From positions 744,001 to 808,000 of the forward strand of contig CAWHKZ010000011.1 in NCBI GenBank assembly GCA_963830165.1: a stretch of 64,000 nt of DNA, read 5' to 3'. The position numbers and the translations under genes were made by a program. Every line of letters starts with the position of its first letter. Within the stretch, counting starts at the first letter, position 1. Positions 18,094-25,904 of the stretch are shown piece after piece. This DNA comes from Bog-756 sp963830165. Lineage in GTDB: Bacteria; Actinomycetota; Acidimicrobiia; Acidimicrobiales; RAAP-2. Below the pieces are notes generated by a model that was not told the origin of the DNA, ran no database searches, and saw nothing but the letters and a program-made list of their open reading frames with translations.

Positions 18094-18531
18094 ATGGCGA
18101 CGCGCGAGGATGCCGTCCGGATCGTGACGGCCCTGCCGGAGGTGACCGAGGGCCTCCGCTACCGCAACGTAACCTGGTTCGCCGCCGGTGCTCCGTTCGC
18201 CTGGGACCGACCGTTCTCCAAGGCCGACCTCGAGCGGTTCGGCGATGTCACCCCGCCGGAGGGACCGATCCTGGCCGTGCGGGTCGAGGACCTGCTCGAG
18301 AAGGAAGCGATCCTGGCCGAGGCGTCGGACGCCGTCTTCACCATCCCCCACTTCGACGGGTTCGCCGCCGTGCTAGTCCGGCTCGAAACGGTGGAGCCGG
18401 ACGAACTGGGCGAGCTGGTGGTCGGCGCCTGGGCGGCGTGCGCCCCTGCGGAGCTCGTCGCTAGGTACTTCGCCGAACGGCACCGAGCACTTGGCACTGA
18501 GCGCCGCACGCCGCACCCTGGTCACCGCTGA
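18094..18531 (+). CDS. MmcQ/YjbR-family protein
   Basis: A 145-residue cytoplasmic protein. It resembles MmcQ/YjbR-like proteins: an N-terminal helix followed by LPEVTEGLRYRN, a strand pair with TWFAAGAPFAWDRP, and a C-terminal FDGFAAVLVRL...ELVARYF. The fold is a double-wing DNA-binding-like domain; biological role is not established. It is a single gene. The reading frame is open upstream to 17860, but the start at 18094 matches the family N terminus. Confidence 0.75.
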   Translation: MATREDAVRIVTALPEVTEGLRYRNVTWFAAGAPFAWDRPFSKADLERFGDVTPPEGPILAVRVEDLLEKEAILAEASDAVFTIPHFDGFAAVLVRLETVEPDELGELVVGAWAACAPAELVARYFAERHRALGTERRTPHPGHR

Positions 18532-18600
18532 CCGCACGCACCGCGCCGCACGCCGGGCCCTTGTCACCACAGACCGCACGCGCCGCACGCCGCATGTGGG
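18502..18600. repeat. ~40-bp imperfect tandem repeat, three units
   Basis: CGCCGCACGCCG recurs at 18502, 18544 and 18581. The first two units also share a downstream GGTCACC/TGTCACC then GACCGCACGC. Unit 1 covers the last codons of the MmcQ-like gene, so the gene end may have been extended by the repeat. Confidence 0.65.
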
Positions 18601-18760
18601 TCCTGAGCGCCGTGAGGTCAACGTCAGCCGTGGGCAGGAATCGGTGAACGTGCGTTCCGTGGGGCACGGCGGCCGGTGGGGGTCGAGCCATTCGGCAATG
18701 GTTCCTGCGGATCGAGCGTGATCGCTCGAAAAGGATCCGCGGTGACGCCCCGGTCATTCG

Positions 18761-20258
18761 TCAGCTCCGCGGAACGACCTCCGGCGATCGGTCGAACAGG
18801 GTCCGGTCATCGGGAGGCGCCCCTTCGGGAGGTCGGTCCAGGCCGAGGTCCGGTTCCTGACCGAAGGCGGGTTGGGGCGCGAAGGACCACTGCGGGTCCT
18901 CGTCGCTGGGCCCGTGGCGCTCGAGTACCCAGCCGTCGTAGGTCTTGAGTCGGTGGTGGTGTGTGCACAACAGAGCCAGGTTGTCGAGCGTGGTCGGGCC
19001 ACCGAGCGCAAGTGGTGTGACGTGGTCGATCTCGAGCCCGTAAGGCATGCCGCACCCCGGCACCACGCAGCACCGGTCCCGGAAGGTGAGGGCGGTGCGC
19101 AGGGTGGCGTTGATGGTCCGGCCCAGGTGGGAGACGGCCCGGATGTCGCCGGCCTCGGTGAAGACGACGCTGAGGAACGAGTCGACGGCGAGCGCGCGGG
19201 CGAGCGGCACCGGGATGGGACCCTGGCCGTCGAGCTCGCACAACTCACCGGGGGCGGCACGACCCCGCAGGAGGGCGTCCCGGTCCACCCGGACGATGAC
19301 GGTGGTCGGCGGAGTCCGCTCACCGAGGTCGTCGGCGCTCTGCAACCCGGAGGGGACCGCCCCGAAGGATGGCGCCCCGGACGCATCGGGCCCGGACGAG
19401 CCGGCACCGGACGTCCCGGACGTGGCGGTTTCCGACGGTCCGACGCGGGCGGGGGAGGTACCGGTCACGATGGCGAAGAGAGCATCGGCTCTCAGGGCGA
19501 CATCGGGCTCGGGCTGGGATTCGCCGGCGGCGGGGCCTGGGTGGGCTCGGCGGGTGGGTGCAGAGGGAGCAGGGGTGGCGGCTGACCGCCTGGCATCCCG
19601 CAGGCGGTTGGCCGTCGGGACGAGCCGGGCGAGGAGGGCGGCCCCCCGCTCGGCCGAGTCCCGACCCGAGAAGCAGAACGCCCCCTCACCGTCGGTCCAG
19701 TGGGTGAAGTGGCGCTCGGCGTGGATACGCCGGGCTGCGGCCAGCGGATCGTGTCGGGCCGCGGTGGCCCGCGTCCGTCGGCACCGCTCCTTGACGGCCT
19801 GGAGCCCTTCGTCCTCGACCCCGGCGAGCAGATCGGCCTCGGCACCCGGGTCCACGGTGGCGGCATCGGTGATGAGCGCTGCCTTCTGGCCCGACAGGGC
19901 ACCGGTCCGCAGCGCCTGTTCGATGCCGGGAAGCCCACCGAGCCGCCGGCCGGTCTCGAGGGTCCGTCAGCGCGTCGCCGGTCGAGCCGCCCTCCAGGGT
20001 GGCGAGCAGCCCGGCCGCCGACCGGTGTCCCTCACTTTCCCAATGGCCCGAGGTGGCGATCCGGGGGGCCAGGAGGCACTTGGCCGCGACCACCAGGCGC
20101 TCCAGCTTGGCGAGTGACGCATACAGCGCCGCGGCGTCGGCACCGAGCAGGGTGTCGGGATCGAGGTCGGCCACCAACGACGCCATCGACCCGGTGAGGG
20201 TGGCCACCTGCGAGGTGAGGCCGGGAGCGGCAGGCCGGGAGGGGGACTCCAGTGCCAT
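18761..20258 (-). CDS. DUF222-HNH endonuclease-like protein (one frame change)
   Basis: The C-terminal 365 residues read in one frame and end with an HNH nuclease module: CCVVPGCGMP, EIDHVTPLALGG, TTLDNLALLCTHHHRLK. The N-terminal DUF222 part (from MALESPSRPAAP) reads in another frame and joins near 19955-19967; beyond the joint the continuous sequence TLETGRRLGGLPGIEQ is recovered. Full length about 498 residues. DUF222-HNH proteins are abundant in high-GC actinobacteria, often in many copies, with no proven role. All HNH residues are intact. AATGAT six nt before the ATG could be a weak -10. Surrounding repeats are common near such genes. Confidence 0.85.
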
Positions 20259-20443
20259 GGCGACATCATTGCCCGTGGGTGTGACGGTGGCCCCGGCCCC
20301 ACGTGTTCGGGAGCGCGGATCGAGCGGCGTCGGCGGCCTGTCTTCGGAGGGTCGTTCGGAGCCCGGGTGGCGGCACGGTGGATGCCGTCGCCGGTCGCCT
20401 CCGCGTCGGCGGGCCGCCGCACATCGGCTAGCCTGCCCGGCTT
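20259..20443. other. divergent HNH/ndk gap
   Basis: A 185-bp divergent gap. Apart from the ndk -10 hexamer and a weak AATGAT for the HNH gene I see no structure or small gene. Confidence 0.5.
20429..20434 (+). promoter_or_regulatory. -10 hexamer TAGCCT, ndk
   Basis: TAGCCT ends 9 nt before the GTG of ndk. Confidence 0.5.
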
Positions 20444-20851
20444 GTGGGACGCACACTTGTCATCGCCAAGCCCGACGCCGTCGAACGCGGACTGTCCGGT
20501 GAGATCATCGGTCGCCTCGAGCGCAAGGGCCTCCGCCTGGTCGCCGCCGAGCTGCGCACCGTGGAGACTGAGGTCGCACGGGCGCACTACGAGGAGCACG
20601 ACGGCAAGCCGTTCTTCGACGAGCTCGTCACCTTCATCACGCGGTCGCCGGTGCTGGTGATGGTGGTCGAGGGCCCCGAGGACACCTACAAGGTGGTGCG
20701 CAACCTCATGGGGGCGACCAATCCGGTCGACGCGGCCCCCGGTACCATCCGGGGCGACCTGGCGCTCGAGATGGGCGAGAACCTGGTGCACGGCTCGGAC
20801 TCGAACGACTCGGCCGCACGCGAGATCGCGCTGTTCTTCCCCGGCCTGTAG
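20444..20851 (+). CDS. ndk: nucleoside diphosphate kinase
   Basis: A 135-residue NDK. It has the N-terminal TLVIAKPDAV strand, the MVVEGPE segment, the GATNPVDAAPGTIRGD nucleotide loop and the active-site histidine in NLVHGSDS. It balances NTP pools using ATP as donor. Length and motifs are standard. GTG start with leaderless-type promoter. Confidence 0.97.
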   Translation: MGRTLVIAKPDAVERGLSGEIIGRLERKGLRLVAAELRTVETEVARAHYEEHDGKPFFDELVTFITRSPVLVMVVEGPEDTYKVVRNLMGATNPVDAAPGTIRGDLALEMGENLVHGSDSNDSAAREIALFFPGL

Positions 20852-20980
20852 GTCCCCGGCCCCGCCGGACCGGGGACGGCACCTCCCCGGTGGCCCGCAA
20901 CATCCCTCCTGACCAGCAGGGGAACGACGGGACCGCCCCGTGCCGTCCGTGGCGCCCTTGTGCCCCCCTGCCGATTCCCG

Positions 20981-20986
20981 TAGCCT
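20981..20986 (+). promoter_or_regulatory. -10 hexamer TAGCCT before the mreB leader ORF
   Basis: The same TAGCCT as at ndk, ending 8 nt before an ATG (20995) that opens a 32-codon frame running to the mreB start. Confidence 0.5.
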
Positions 20987-20994
20987 GAGGGCAC

Positions 20995-21093
20995 ATGCCA
21001 GCAGCCTCGACCTGCCAGCGCAGCGGAAGCCAGGGCCTCCCACGCGCACCCACCGCAGCTGGCCCGATGATCGACGGAGGAGTGCATCTCTGA
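20995..21093 (+). CDS. candidate leaderless 32-residue ORF coupled to mreB
   Basis: ATG at 20995, 8 nt after a TAGCCT hexamer, opens a 32-residue frame that ends at TGA 21091-21093. That stop overlaps the mreB ATG (21093) as TGATG. The peptide begins MPAASTCQRSGSQGLP and ends GPMIDGGVHL; it has no recognisable domain. The internal GGAGGAG at 21076-21082 is the ribosome binding site of mreB. It could be a regulatory leader ORF that sets mreB translation, or chance. I do not recognise the peptide. Confidence 0.4.
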   Translation: MPAASTCQRSGSQGLPRAPTAAGPMIDGGVHL

Positions 21094-22124
21094 TGCGCGA
21101 CAACAATTTCTCCCTTCTGGGACGTGACATGGCCGTGGACCTCGGTACGGCCAACACCCTCGTGTACGTGCGCGGCCGCGGGATCGTGTTGAATGAGCCG
21201 TCGGTGGTGGCCGTCAACACCAAGGACGGTCGGCCGCTCGCCGTCGGGGCCGAGGCCAAGCGGATGATCGGGCGGACCCCGAGCCACATCCAGGCCATCC
21301 GACCGCTGAAGGACGGCGTCATCGCCGACTTCGAGATCTGCGAGAAGATGCTCCGCTACTTCATCCACCGTGTGCACCAGCGGCGCTTCGCCAAGCCGCG
21401 CATGGTGATCTGCGTCCCGTCCGGCATCACCGGCGTGGAGCAGCGGGCGGTCATGGAGGCCGCCGAGTACGCCGGCGCCCGCAAGGCCTACATCATCGAG
21501 GAGCCCATGGCGGCAGCCATCGGCGCCGGCCTCCCCGTCCACGAGCCCACCGGCAACATGGTGGTGGACATCGGCGGTGGCACGACCGAGGTGGCCGTCA
21601 TCTCTCTCGGCGGGATCGTCACCAGCCAATCGATCCGCATCGGCGGAGATGAGCTCGACGAGGCCATCGTCTCCTTCGTGAAGAAGGAGTACAGCCTGGC
21701 CCTGGGCGAGCGCACCGCCGAGGAGATCAAGATCGCCCTCGGCTCGGCCTACGAGCTCGAGGAGGAGCTCCACGCCGAGATCCGGGGCCGCGACCTGGTG
21801 ACCGGGCTCCCCAAGACCGTCGTGATCTCGACCCAGGAGATCCGCCAGGCCATCGACGAGCCGGTCTCGGCGATCGTCGATGCCGTCAAGGTCACCCTGG
21901 ACCGCACACCACCCGAGCTGGCCGCCGACATCATGGAACAGGGCATCGTCCTGACCGGTGGCGGCGCCCTGCTGCACGGGTTGGAGAGCCGCCTCACCCA
22001 GGAGACGGGCATGCCCATCGTGGTGGCCCGGGACCCCCTCAACTGCGTGGCCATCGGTAGCGGGCAGTGCCTGGAGGAGTTCGAGGCCCTCAAGCAGGTC
22101 CTCATCACCTCGTCGGCCCGCTGA
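21093..22124 (+). CDS. mreB: rod shape-determining protein MreB
   Basis: A 343-residue bacterial actin. Phosphate-1 motif AVDLGTANTLVY, connect motifs, phosphate-2 VVDIGGGTTEVAVI and adenosine motif LTGGGALLHG are intact. An amphipathic N-terminal segment (MRDNNFSLLGRD) fits membrane binding. It polymerises at the membrane and directs the elongasome. ATG is chosen from family length and a GGAGGAG ribosome site; the open frame upstream to 20940 is not plausible. Heads mreBCD-mrdA. MreB is not universal in actinobacteria, so elongation by lateral-wall synthesis is implied. Confidence 0.96.
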   Translation: MRDNNFSLLGRDMAVDLGTANTLVYVRGRGIVLNEPSVVAVNTKDGRPLAVGAEAKRMIGRTPSHIQAIRPLKDGVIADFEICEKMLRYFIHRVHQRRFAKPRMVICVPSGITGVEQRAVMEAAEYAGARKAYIIEEPMAAAIGAGLPVHEPTGNMVVDIGGGTTEVAVISLGGIVTSQSIRIGGDELDEAIVSFVKKEYSLALGERTAEEIKIALGSAYELEEELHAEIRGRDLVTGLPKTVVISTQEIRQAIDEPVSAIVDAVKVTLDRTPPELAADIMEQGIVLTGGGALLHGLESRLTQETGMPIVVARDPLNCVAIGSGQCLEEFEALKQVLITSSAR

Positions 22125-22146
22125 CCGCCGGGGAGTCCGCAGACTC

Positions 22147-22986
22147 GTGGCGCCATCGCGGCGCTCCCGTCGCCCTCGCACGACGCTCCTACTGCTCGTC
22201 CTAGCCGCCGTCACCGTCATCACCCTCGATGCCCGCGGCGGGCTGCACGTGGTCACGTCCGGCGTCCGTTCGGTGGCGAGCGACGCCTTCGCCCCCGTCC
22301 GGTCGGGCGTGAACGCCGTCGTCGAGCCCATCGGCAGCTTCCTGGCCGGCTCGGTCCACTACGGGGCGGTGCGGGAGCAGAACCAGAAGCTGCAGGCCGA
22401 GATCGGTCAGCTGAGGATGGACAACGCCGAGGCGGCCGACCAGGCCCAGGCGTACCAGCAGCTCTTCGCGTTGCTCCACCTGCCCTTCGTCCCCAACCTC
22501 CAGACGGTCCCGGCCCAGGTCACCGACTTCGGGACCAGTGACTTCGCCGCCACCATCGACATCGACGTCGGCCGCGCCGACGGGGTGCAGCTCGACATGC
22601 CGGTGGTGGGCAGCGGGGGGCTCGTCGGCCTGGTCGTCGAGGTGAGCCATCACACCGCCACCGTGCGGCTCATCACCGACGGTCAGTCGGCGGTGGGCGT
22701 CCGCTACGGACCCGCGCCCGGATCGCTGGCCGTGCTCGACGGCGCCGGCGCCGGCAAACCGCTGAGCGCCGATCTGGTACCGAACAACACGCCCCTGACC
22801 AACGGCGAGGTGTTCACCACCAGCGGGCTACAGGGCGCGCTGTTCCCACCGGGGATCCCGGTGGCCAAAGTCGTCTCCTCCCACACCGGCACCACGGCCT
22901 CGCAGGAGAGCGTGAGCCTCGAGCCCCTGGCCGACCTCACTCACCTCCGCTACGTCTCGGTGGTCCTGTGGGGACCGGCGTCGTGA
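22147..22986 (+). CDS. mreC: rod shape-determining protein MreC
   Basis: A 279-residue bitopic protein. A basic N terminus (RRSRRPRTT) precedes one transmembrane helix (residues ~12-28); a coiled coil follows (REQNQKLQAEIGQLRMDN, ~78-110) and then the two beta-barrel MreC domain with DIDVGRADGVQLDMPVV and GLVGLVVEV. It links MreB and PBP2 in the periplasmic/wall side. GTG start, 22 nt after mreB; its stop overlaps mreD (GTGA). Confidence 0.93.
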   Translation: MAPSRRSRRPRTTLLLLVLAAVTVITLDARGGLHVVTSGVRSVASDAFAPVRSGVNAVVEPIGSFLAGSVHYGAVREQNQKLQAEIGQLRMDNAEAADQAQAYQQLFALLHLPFVPNLQTVPAQVTDFGTSDFAATIDIDVGRADGVQLDMPVVGSGGLVGLVVEVSHHTATVRLITDGQSAVGVRYGPAPGSLAVLDGAGAGKPLSADLVPNNTPLTNGEVFTTSGLQGALFPPGIPVAKVVSSHTGTTASQESVSLEPLADLTHLRYVSVVLWGPAS

Positions 22987-23519
22987 GCGGTCGGGAACTC
23001 GGTCGCCTGACGCTAGTCGTCCTGCTGTTCCTGGTCGTCCAGGAGACGGTCATGTTGGATGTGCACATCCGCGGGATCCACCCGGACATCATGGTCCTCC
23101 TGCCCATCATGGCCGGGATCATCGGCGGTCCTTCCAGGGGGGCCACCATCGGCTTCGGCACCGGACTGGTGTCGGACCTGTTCCTGCCGACGCCTTTCGG
23201 CCTGTCGGCCCTGGTCGGGTGCCTTGTGGGCTTCGCCGTGGGCCTGGCCACGCAGGCGCTCGACCGCACGGCCTGGTGGCTCGCCCCCATCGCGGCCCTG
23301 TGCGGGAGCGCCCTCTACGAGGTCGTCTACGGGGCGCTGGGCTCGGTACTCGGTCAACCGCAGATGCTCCACGTGGCCCTGCTGCGCATCGTCCTCGTGG
23401 TGTCGATCACCAACGCCGTCCTGGCCGTCCCGGCCGTGCGGCTCATGTCATGGGGCATGGCCCGGGCCTCCACCGAGGGAATGCCCACGTCCGACGCGGG
23501 CGTGGGCGCCGCCCGATGA
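22983..23519 (+). CDS. mreD: rod shape-determining protein MreD
   Basis: A 178-residue polytopic membrane protein with about five transmembrane helices (from residue 8: LTLVVLLFLVVQETVML). It contains the MreD pattern PDIMVLLPIMAGIIGGPSRG, GLVSDLFLPTPFGLSAL. The GTG start overlaps the mreC stop. Its last codons and stop are duplicated in tandem downstream (see repeat at 23509). Confidence 0.92.
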   Translation: MSGRELGRLTLVVLLFLVVQETVMLDVHIRGIHPDIMVLLPIMAGIIGGPSRGATIGFGTGLVSDLFLPTPFGLSALVGCLVGFAVGLATQALDRTAWWLAPIAALCGSALYEVVYGALGSVLGQPQMLHVALLRIVLVVSITNAVLAVPAVRLMSWGMARASTEGMPTSDAGVGAAR

Positions 23520-23625
23520 CAACCGCCGCGCCCCGGCGCCCGCGCCCCGCCGCCCGATGACCGCCGCCCGATGACAACCGCCGCGCCCCGCCGCCCGATG
23601 ACCACCGCCGCGCCCCGCCGCCGCG
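23509..23625. repeat. tandem duplication of the mreD tail, four units
   Basis: CCGCCCGATGAC occurs at 23509-23520, 23550-23561, 23564-23575 and 23591-23602. Copies 1, 3 and 4 are followed by (A/C)ACCGCCGCGCCCCG. The first copy contains the final codons and TGA of mreD, so the unit looks derived from the gene end. Confidence 0.75.
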
Positions 23626-23662
23626 TACCGCCCGGACCGTCGGGTTGGGATACTGGGCGCCC

Positions 23663-25891
23663 GTGAGCCGTTCGTTGCGCCATCCCTTCGGTGAGAAGCG
23701 GATCTTCGGCTCCTCCGGGGGCACGAAACCGACCAGGTCGAAGACCCGTCAGCCCAGGATCCGCCCGAGCCGCTTCTCGGTGGAGGCGATGCTGGATGCC
23801 CCCGACACCACCGAGTCCCGGCCGGGTCTGCGCCTCCGGATCGTGGGGATCTCCGTGGTGGTGCTCTTCGCCCTGCTCGGCCTGCGGTTGTGGGCCCTCC
23901 AGGTGCTCCAGGCCCCGGCCGCCGCCGAGGCGGTGGCGGCCAACCAGGTCCGCACCGTGGCCATCGAACCGACCCGTGGCCTGATCCTGGACCGCAACGG
24001 CAATCCGCTGGTGTCCAACGTGGTGACCGAGCAGATCACCCTGTCCCGGGTCTCGGCGACCCAGGACCCGTCGGTCGTCGGTAACCTGGCCGCCCTGGTG
24101 GGGAAGACCCCGGCCCAGATCGAGGACGCCCTCGACAACGAGCAGTACAGCATCTACAAGCCGGCTCCGATCATGGACGACGCCCCGGCGTCCGACATCC
24201 TCTACATCAAGGAGCACCCCTCCGAGTTCCCCGGGGTGTCCTCGGTCCAGACCACGCAACGGTCCTACCCCCAGCTGGAGCTGCCCGGACCGGCCCAGAA
24301 CAGCTACCCGGCGTCCCAGGTGCTCGGATACGTGGGCACCATCAACAACTCGGAGCTGAAGTCGCGTGCCTCCCAGGGCTACCAGGCCGGTGACGCCTTC
24401 GGGCAGTCGGGGCTCGAGTACCAGTACGAGCCCGAGTTGCGGGGTACCCCGGGCAAGCAGGAACTCGAGGTGGATCCCCAGGGCCAGGTGGCCGGTGTGC
24501 TGAAGACGGTGGCGGCCAAGCCGGGCGACGACATCGTCACCAACATCGACACCAACCTCCAGCAGGTGGCCGACAACGCCCTGGCCACCCAGATCGCCAC
24601 GCTGCGCCAGACCTACGACGGCGAGTGCAACAACGGTGCCGGCTGCTACCCGGCGGCCACCGGTGGTGCCGTGGTGGTGATGAGCCCGAAGACGGGCGCG
24701 GTCTACGCCATGTCGTCCTATCCCAGCTACAACCCGAACGTGTGGGTGGGCGGGATCTCCGACGCCCAGCTACGCGCGCTCTCGAACCCGGCCAACAACG
24801 AACCCCTGCTCAACCGGGCCATCGACGGCCTGTACACCCCGGGGTCGACGTTCAAGCTGAACACCGCCACCGCCGCTCTCCAGACCGGCCTCATCACTCC
24901 CAACTTCACCTACTACGACAGCGGCGTGTTCAAGGTCCCCGGCTGCCAGTACAACTCGACGAGCTGCGTGCTCCACAACAGCGAGGGCGACCCGACCGGC
25001 GACTACACCGTCGTCGTCGGCCCTCACCGTGTCGAGCGACGACTTCTTCTACAACCTGGGCGCCATGTTCTGGGACGAGCAGTCGGTCTACGGGGCCACG
25101 CCGATCCAGAACCAGGCGGCCGAGTACGGTCTCGGCGAGCTCACCGGGATCGACCTGCCGGGCGAGGCCGAGGGCCGGGTCGACAGCCAGGCCGAGCGGG
25201 TCAAGCTCCACGCCGAGGACCCGACCGCCTTCCCGAACACCACCTGGTACACGGGCGACAACGTGGAGATGGCCTTCGGTCAGGGTGGCACCTACGTCAC
25301 GCCCATCGAGCAGGCCGTGGCCTACTCCACCTTCGCCAACGGCGGGACCCGCTACCAGCCCGAGGTGGCGGCGGCCGTCGTGAGCCCCACCGGCAAGGTG
25401 GTCAAGCGCTTCACCCCGGTGGTCACCGGGCACGTGGCCATCTCGCCGTCGACGTACCAGACGCTCCTCGCCGGGTTCACCGGTGTCGTCCAGAACCCCG
25501 AGGGCACCGGGTACGGCGCTTTCCAGGGCCTCGACTTCCCCGGGCGGGCTGGCTGGCAAGACGGGAACGGCCGATACCGTGCCGGGCAAGGAGCCGACGG
25601 CCTGGTTCGTGGGCTTCGGGCCGACGGCCGACCCCCAGTACGTGGTGGTCTGCGTCATCGACCAGGCCGGCTACGGCGCCACGGCGGCGGCACCCGTCGT
25701 CCGGGCCATCTATTCCTACCTGGCCGACCACCCGATCACCCCGGCCGCTATCCCCCCGGCCCCGGCGACGACCCAGGCCACCACCCCCGTGGCGCTCCCG
25801 ACGACCACGTCGACGTCCCCGTCCGGCGCTCGAGGCGGCCGAACCCGCCGTCGGCGGGCCGCCGTTCCGGAGACGCCCGGGCTGGCCCTAG
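23663..25891 (+). CDS. mrdA: penicillin-binding protein 2 (frame changes as read)
   Basis: Class B PBP, elongasome transpeptidase. A 55-residue cytoplasmic segment leads to one transmembrane helix (GISVVVLFALLGLRLWAL), a dimerisation domain (TRGLILDRNGNPLVSN) and a transpeptidase domain. The active-site serine is S395 in GSTFK. The reading frame then changes near 25014, after which SSDDFFYNLG (SxD motif) follows; it changes again near 25545, giving AGKTGTADT (KTG motif at 25558-25569), and probably near 25825 to reach the stop at 25889-25891. All three active-site motifs survive, and all shifts are in the same direction. Total about 740 residues with a Pro/Thr-rich tail. rodA, its usual partner next door, is missing. 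GTG start supported by family N terminus. Confidence 0.88.
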   Translation: MSRSLRHPFGEKRIFGSSGGTKPTRSKTRQPRIRPSRFSVEAMLDAPDTTESRPGLRLRIVGISVVVLFALLGLRLWALQVLQAPAAAEAVAANQVRTVAIEPTRGLILDRNGNPLVSNVVTEQITLSRVSATQDPSVVGNLAALVGKTPAQIEDALDNEQYSIYKPAPIMDDAPASDILYIKEHPSEFPGVSSVQTTQRSYPQLELPGPAQNSYPASQVLGYVGTINNSELKSRASQGYQAGDAFGQSGLEYQYEPELRGTPGKQELEVDPQGQVAGVLKTVAAKPGDDIVTNIDTNLQQVADNALATQIATLRQTYDGECNNGAGCYPAATGGAVVVMSPKTGAVYAMSSYPSYNPNVWVGGISDAQLRALSNPANNEPLLNRAIDGLYTPGSTFKLNTATAALQTGLITPNFTYYDSGVFKVPGCQYNSTSCVLHNSEGDPTGDYTVVVGPHRVERRLLLQPGRHVLGRAVGLRGHADPEPGGRVRSRRAHRDRPAGRGRGPGRQPGRAGQAPRRGPDRLPEHHLVHGRQRGDGLRSGWHLRHAHRAGRGLLHLRQRRDPLPARGGGGRREPHRQGGQALHPGGHRARGHLAVDVPDAPRRVHRCRPEPRGHRVRRFPGPRLPRAGWLARRERPIPCRARSRRPGSWASGRRPTPSTWWSASSTRPATAPRRRHPSSGPSIPTWPTTRSPRPLSPRPRRRPRPPPPWRSRRPRRRPRPALEAAEPAVGGPPFRRRPGWP

Positions 25892-25894
25892 GAT
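25889..25894 (+). promoter_or_regulatory. -10 hexamer TAGGAT, radical SAM gene
   Basis: TAGGAT overlaps the mrdA stop codon and lies 10 nt before the ATG at 25905; GGAGGGGG also lies in this gap, so both leadered and near-leaderless use are possible. Confidence 0.35.
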
Positions 25895-25904
25895 GGAGGG
25901 GGAG

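Noticed and set aside
18761..20258. HNH gene as part of a group I/II intron or mobile element
   Set aside because: DUF222-HNH is a free-standing family; no intron structure, target duplication or transposase seen.
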